A stretch of DNA of 24,137 nucleotides. Source: a virus. The DNA lies in IMG/VR virus record IMGVR_UViG_3300031539_000309, positions 1 through 24,137 of that record. One strand, 5' to 3'. Both the position numbers and the translations under genes were made by a program. The notes under the pieces were generated by a model. That model ran no database searches. It had not been told where the DNA came from and was given only the letters and a program-made list of their open reading frames with translations. Shown here in pieces: positions 19,662 to 24,137 of the stretch (position 1 is its first letter; the number at the start of each line of letters is the position of its first letter).

Positions 19662-21424
19662 TGGCTAAATTCCCCATACGTTACGCGGAGAAGGAACCCC
19701 CGGCGGTGGGTCCGAGCGTGCGCGGCCAGTTGGACGTGCGCACGGGGGGCGTCGAGGCGGGGGAACAGTTGGCGCGGGCGGGCGGGCGACTGGCAGCCTT
19801 TGCCAGCAAAATCAAGGAGGCCGAGGATGTAGTGGGCTACGCCCAGACGAGGTTGAAGGTGGATGGCCTCAGAGATGCTTATCTGAGCGCGCTGCAAACC
19901 ACGACAGACCCAGAGGCCATCGCTGCGCTGCAGACAAAAGCCGAAGCGGACATGACAGAGGCCGCCAGCACCGAACGGGAGCAAGTGTATAGCCTCTCGC
20001 AGATTTCCAACATTCGGGGGGCGACGATACAAATCACCACGACGCGCCGGGCCAAGGACGCCGAGATTGCGGGCAAGACTGCCTTGCAGGCGTTTCTGGA
20101 AAAGGGCGACAGGGAAGGATACGGCGAAACGATAGCGGGCTTGGTGGAATCGGGAGCCATGCTGCCAGCAGAGGCGGTTATCGGCCTCCAGCACTTCGAG
20201 ACGAACTCGGTTTTGGCGCAAGTTGACAACCAACTGGCGAGCGACGACCCGGCGGAGTGGCAGGATGCTAGGGACAAACTTGAGGGTTTGCCCGTAGAGG
20301 ACATGACCGAGGAGCAGTTAGCCGACCGGAAGCGATGGTTGTCGGCTGTGGAACAAAAACGCAAAGCCAGTTCCAACGCCGCGGTCATTGGCATCATCGA
20401 CACGCTGGATAAGAACAGGGAACTTCCCCAGGAAGAGCGGATACCGCTTGGCAAAGAGTTGAAAACACAAATCCTCGGCGCGGGACTCTCGCCGGAAGCG
20501 ACATGGATTTTCACGGAGCGCATCAATGATTGGATGGAAGGCAAAGACACAGAGAGTAACCCAGCGGTGTGGTCGGACCTGTTTGGGGCCGCTCGCGGGT
20601 TGCACATCAATTCCACGCCGGAGGACGTAGCGGGTGTCAGACAACGCCTAATCGACGCCACGAGTACGGGTCAACTATCGTGGACCGACGCGAAATATCT
20701 TAGGCAGATGCTAGAAGACCTTGTGGGAGAAGCAGAAGCATACAATGTCAACTATGCTGTCGAGCAGGGCGAACGGCACGGCAAAGACCCCGTGGTATTG
20801 CACCGTGCGCTTATATCAGAGATGCGAGCGAAGAAAATACCACTTGACAAGATTATTGAAACCAGCGCGAGGCTAGAGGCAACGCTACCGGATATGCCGC
20901 CGAAGGACACATTCGAGCGCAGGTGGATTGAGCAAACGCTTGGGGTGCTGGAAAGCGACCGTTATCGGAAGTCCGGGGAGGCCATTGATTATGTCCTGTC
21001 GAGATTGGGGCCGGATTGGGCTACCGTTTCGCCACGCGCTGTGGAAATCTTCAAGAAAAAGTGGCCGGTATATTTCTGGCATTATCGGTCTGACGAAGAA
21101 AAGGCGGCTCTTTTGGACAGGACCAGGAAACTTGAGACCTCTTGGTTGTGGACGGATGGCCATGTGATAACGCCCGGAGAGGACATCACCGAAGGCGACC
21201 GGGAGTTGGCGGTGCAAGCCGCCCCGTCCGGGCCACTCACACCGGAGCAGGTTCAGAAGTTCGAGAATCTCTTGGAACAGGAAGGCAAGATTTTACCGAA
21301 GCCGCCGGAGCCTGCCGCTGGCGCGGTTGCCCCGCAAGTGGGGCCGGAAAGTCTTGAGGGGTGGGAAGACCTGGCGGCCGAACAGCAGGCAGAACTGAAA
21401 CTGCGATGGGAACAATCCAGGTAG
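19661..21424 (+). CDS. internal virion protein, T7 gp15-like (by position and composition)
   Basis: The predicted product is 587 residues, soluble and almost all helical, without membrane segments or Cys clusters. The N-terminus (AKFPIRYAEKEPPAVGPSVR, then AGEQLARAGGRLAAFASKI) resembles the start of other podovirus internal proteins; the remainder is long helices such as ATIQITTTRRAKDAEIAGK. T7 gp15 is 747 residues and forms part of the periplasmic DNA-ejection conduit. The name rests mainly on position between gp14-like and gp16-like genes. The last 60 residues are Pro/Glu-rich and disordered. Its ATG overlaps the upstream stop by one base. Confidence 0.72.
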   Translation: MAKFPIRYAEKEPPAVGPSVRGQLDVRTGGVEAGEQLARAGGRLAAFASKIKEAEDVVGYAQTRLKVDGLRDAYLSALQTTTDPEAIAALQTKAEADMTEAASTEREQVYSLSQISNIRGATIQITTTRRAKDAEIAGKTALQAFLEKGDREGYGETIAGLVESGAMLPAEAVIGLQHFETNSVLAQVDNQLASDDPAEWQDARDKLEGLPVEDMTEEQLADRKRWLSAVEQKRKASSNAAVIGIIDTLDKNRELPQEERIPLGKELKTQILGAGLSPEATWIFTERINDWMEGKDTESNPAVWSDLFGAARGLHINSTPEDVAGVRQRLIDATSTGQLSWTDAKYLRQMLEDLVGEAEAYNVNYAVEQGERHGKDPVVLHRALISEMRAKKIPLDKIIETSARLEATLPDMPPKDTFERRWIEQTLGVLESDRYRKSGEAIDYVLSRLGPDWATVSPRAVEIFKKKWPVYFWHYRSDEEKAALLDRTRKLETSWLWTDGHVITPGEDITEGDRELAVQAAPSGPLTPEQVQKFENLLEQEGKILPKPPEPAAGAVAPQVGPESLEGWEDLAAEQQAELKLRWEQSR

Positions 21425-21428
21425 GCTA

Positions 21429-24137
21429 ATGCCAACCGCACTTGAAGAACTTGAGCGGCTGAGAACGGAACAGGGCGACGAGCCGGTGTCCGTGTCTCCT
21501 GCGATGGGCGCGCTCCAGCAGTTGCGCGACGAGCAAGAGCCGCCTGCGCCCCGCGAGGCCCCCGACGACGCGGGAAAGCGGGCTAGGGAGGCGCAGCAGT
21601 TTGCCGTTGACCAAGGGGTTTCGCTGGACATGGCGAACGACTTGAATGCCCCACCTTCTGCTGAGGATGAACTTCCAAGTTTTCTCACCCAACTTGTGCA
21701 GGCCCCCTACCATGCTGCGAGACGGATTGCGGGCGGCACATTGGAAACCGGACAGTTGGTTGAGCGGGGGTTAGCCCACACGGTTGCCGACATCCCGGCC
21801 ATGCTCATGGAAAGTCCCAAGGCTCGCCTCGTAAGGGTGGGTTCCATTGGCCCCAACCTTTTGGAGCAAGCCGGAATCCTGTCGCCGGAGATTGCGGGTT
21901 GGATGCGCGAGAAGGCGCTTCCGTTGCTGGCAGGTTCCGTTTCAAGACTGGTGCCGACGCCGGGGGCGCAGACAGACGTGGCCTCCGGGCTGTTGCGGCT
22001 TGTGGGGAAAACCCGCGAGGCCGACGTTTTAGACAAAGTGCAGGCGATGGCCGCCAAAAAGGTTCGGGTCAAGGCGAATGTTATCACCGAGGGCTATGTG
22101 AAGTATCTGCTCGCTGGTGGGGCTGTGGATTTGAGCATTGAGCAGACCAAACCTTACCTGTCGGAAACGCCGGCCGAGTCCGTGAAGGCCGTTTTCACCA
22201 ACCCACAACTCTTGGCCGAACGGGTTGGTGGGATGATTCCCTACATGGTCGGAACGGTCGCGCTTGCTATAGCGACCAAGGGGGCAGCCGCGCCGTTCAT
22301 AATGACTTACCTTGTGGAAGGTGAAGGCGCGCGCCAAGACATGCCCGAAGATGCGAGTCCGGCTGAAAAAGCAGATATTTCGCAGATTGTTGGGTTTATC
22401 AACGGTGCTATTGAGATGTGGCAGGTGTCCAAAATACTTGAGTTTGTCGGCGGCAAAGCGGCACAGCGGGCGTTCGCCAAGAAAGCGACCGCAGCCGCCG
22501 TGAAGAACTTGGCCGCGTCCGAGGCGGCAAAATCGGCATGGGCCAAGGGCGCGTCTGTCGGAATACAAGCAATCCGGCTAGGCGCCATCGAGGGCGGGCA
22601 AGAAGTCATTCAGCAGGCCAACCAGGAACTCGCTTCTAGCGGCATCACGGGTGAACCGCTGGACCCCGGTTTGTGGGAGCGAATGTTGGAGGCTGGCGGC
22701 GTAGCCGCCGTCGCGTCCGTGTTGACGGGCGGGTTATTCAGGGCGGGGCAGACAACCCTTGGTGTGAAGGCGAGGGGGGTTGAGCCAGGAGCGCCACCTG
22801 CTGAAATCTCGCGGGCCGAAACACCTCCGCAGCCCGTGGAAGGGGTGCGCCCGACGGAGGCACGCGGGGCGGAGGTCGTAACGCCCGAGCCGGGCGCGCC
22901 CGCAGAAGCCCCTGCCGAGCCAGGGCTATTGCCGGAAGGCGCGGAACCCAAACCACCAGAAACCACGTCCATCAAGCAAGCCGTTATGGAGGCCGAACGC
23001 GAAGAACGCGAGGCCCAGCCATTGCCGGAACCGACCCCGCAGACGCGGCAACAGTGGGTCGATGAGGCCAAGCAGCGCGTTGAGGCTGACCCGGAACTCC
23101 CGCAGCGGTTGGTGCAGAAACTACGCGAGCAACCTTTGGCCTTGAATCCGGTAGAGGTCGCTGTGCTGCAAAATCATCGGCGCACACTGAAAAACGCCTA
23201 TCAGGAAGCCACGGAGAACCTGTTTGCTGCTTCTGAAACGGGGGACGCTGCGGCCAAGACCGAAGCGCAGGCGACCGTAGATACCTACAATGACAGACTG
23301 GACGCGCTCGATGTGGCGACGCAGGTTGCGGGAACCGCGTGGGGGCGCGCTGGCGTTGCCCGTCAAATCGAACTAGCCCAAGATTATTCGCTGGCAGGCA
23401 TGGTGCGACGACGCCAAGCGGCCAAGGGCGGAACGGCGTTGACCGACGCCGAACTGGCGAAGATCAAAACCGAACAGGAACGATTGGTCGCACTCGAAGC
23501 GGAGTTGGCCGCAAGAGAAAAGGTGGTCGCGGCACGCGAAGAAGCCGCCAAAACAGTGAGGGCAAAAGGGCGCATCAGAAAAGTCTCGTTAGCCGGGCCG
23601 AAGACCACCACCATCCGTCCGGCCGTGCGAGCGTTTGGTGCAACCAACCGAGTGTTCACAAGGGAGCGGCATGATGCGGCCTTGGCAAGTCTGCGGAGCA
23701 AGGCGGGCAGGCTGAATGTTGGCGTGGACGTTGCGGCAATGGCCGACTTGGTGAAGGTCGGGGGATTCTATTTTGAGGGGGGTATGCGCAAGTTCGAGGC
23801 GTGGGCGTCGCAGATGGCAGAATCTTTGGGGGACTTGGCTGCTCAGGCGCGCCCGCACTTTGCCGAAATATGGAAGCGGATACATGCCGAGCGATTGGCC
23901 GACGTGCAGGAAAACATCGCGGCGAAATACAATCGCGCCCAAGAGGCCGGTGTCGAACCGCGCGGCCTGACGACCGATATTCAGGAACTTTTCCAGGTTT
24001 ACACGGCGCGCGATATGTCGCGCGACGATGCGGTTGCGGCGGTCCACGAGTTTATGCAAACCTTGGACCCAGACATTACACTCCGCGAGACAATGGACGC
24101 CATTTCGGGGTATGGCAAGTGGCGGTTGCTGGACAAA
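21429..24137 (+). CDS. large internal/ejection protein with polyvalent-protein-like C-terminal part (3' partial)
   Basis: An uninterrupted frame of 903 codons runs from ATG 21429, 4 nt after the previous stop, to the window edge. Residues about 264-300 form a hydrophobic segment (RVGGMIPYMVGTVALAIATK); Gly/Ala-rich helices up to about 440 include AIEGGQEVIQQANQEL. A Pro/Glu linker covers about 450-514. After a charged coiled coil near 680-710, ADLVKVGGFYFEGGMRKFEAW and LRETMDAISGYGKWRLLDK resemble segments found in large polyvalent phage/plasmid proteins. Position fits the T7 gp16-like ejection protein, the largest, membrane-crossing part of the conduit. No transglycosylase motif is seen in the part available; further domains may follow beyond the edge. 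Confidence 0.78.
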   Translation, partial: MPTALEELERLRTEQGDEPVSVSPAMGALQQLRDEQEPPAPREAPDDAGKRAREAQQFAVDQGVSLDMANDLNAPPSAEDELPSFLTQLVQAPYHAARRIAGGTLETGQLVERGLAHTVADIPAMLMESPKARLVRVGSIGPNLLEQAGILSPEIAGWMREKALPLLAGSVSRLVPTPGAQTDVASGLLRLVGKTREADVLDKVQAMAAKKVRVKANVITEGYVKYLLAGGAVDLSIEQTKPYLSETPAESVKAVFTNPQLLAERVGGMIPYMVGTVALAIATKGAAAPFIMTYLVEGEGARQDMPEDASPAEKADISQIVGFINGAIEMWQVSKILEFVGGKAAQRAFAKKATAAAVKNLAASEAAKSAWAKGASVGIQAIRLGAIEGGQEVIQQANQELASSGITGEPLDPGLWERMLEAGGVAAVASVLTGGLFRAGQTTLGVKARGVEPGAPPAEISRAETPPQPVEGVRPTEARGAEVVTPEPGAPAEAPAEPGLLPEGAEPKPPETTSIKQAVMEAEREEREAQPLPEPTPQTRQQWVDEAKQRVEADPELPQRLVQKLREQPLALNPVEVAVLQNHRRTLKNAYQEATENLFAASETGDAAAKTEAQATVDTYNDRLDALDVATQVAGTAWGRAGVARQIELAQDYSLAGMVRRRQAAKGGTALTDAELAKIKTEQERLVALEAELAAREKVVAAREEAAKTVRAKGRIRKVSLAGPKTTTIRPAVRAFGATNRVFTRERHDAALASLRSKAGRLNVGVDVAAMADLVKVGGFYFEGGMRKFEAWASQMAESLGDLAAQARPHFAEIWKRIHAERLADVQENIAAKYNRAQEAGVEPRGLTTDIQELFQVYTARDMSRDDAVAAVHEFMQTLDPDITLRETMDAISGYGKWRLLDK

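Noticed and set aside
1-24137. CRISPR array, tRNA, rRNA, IS element, integrase or attachment site
   Set aside because: No regularly spaced direct repeats, no clover-leaf with a TTC-arm pattern, no transposase or recombinase motifs and no terminal inverted repeats were found by eye; a tRNA or covariance search would be decisive for RNA genes.

Overview
The window is a high-GC stretch of a tailed-phage genome (free virus or prophage), apparently a short-tailed podovirus-like phage. The evidence is gene order: small terminase, GpA-like large terminase, T7/BPP-1-type head-to-tail connector (portal), Bbp19-like protein, scaffold, major capsid protein, T7 gp11-like and gp12-like tail tubular proteins, a short fiber with a tail-attachment N-terminus, then gp13-, gp14-, gp15- and gp16-like internal/ejection proteins. 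No rRNA, tRNA, CRISPR array, IS element, integrase, replication gene or lysis gene was seen. The host cannot be named; a perfect sigma70-type promoter and Shine-Dalgarno sites before most genes show only that it is a bacterium with an ordinary housekeeping sigma factor.

Layout. Positions 1-1213 (+) hold the tail of an unidentified gene and three small accessory genes (one DUF4326-like, one with an Ala-rich 12-bp repeat tract). Positions 1210-1807 (-) are a two-gene reverse-strand island whose stop codon overlaps the stop of the convergent + gene. Positions 1808-2253 are a non-coding divergent region with an AT-rich tract and a perfect TTGACA-N17-TATAAT promoter pointing right. From about 2140 to the window end everything reads rightward.

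The rightward genes form three blocks. (a) 2254-6599: packaging genes mixed with small unknown and Cys-rich proteins, with an intrinsic-terminator-like hairpin at 4444-4480 upstream of the large terminase. (b) 6601-13401: portal, a 47-aa very basic protein, Bbp19-like protein, scaffold, capsid, a capsid-associated structural protein, and a beta-helix protein with a signal peptide, closed by a strong terminator at 13423-13471. (c) 13482-24137: tail tubular proteins A and B, fiber, a small beta-rich protein, and the ejection-protein cassette ending in a >903-aa protein cut by the window edge.

The least ordinary features are: a ~360-residue propeller-like insertion inside tail tubular protein B; a Sec-type signal peptide on a beta-helix protein that also carries six 10-residue repeats; polyvalent-protein-like sequence in the last internal protein; and a series of hairpins before capsid-module genes and before the large terminase. 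The rest is a coherent virion-assembly module. I did not identify a clearly new defence or enzymatic system.
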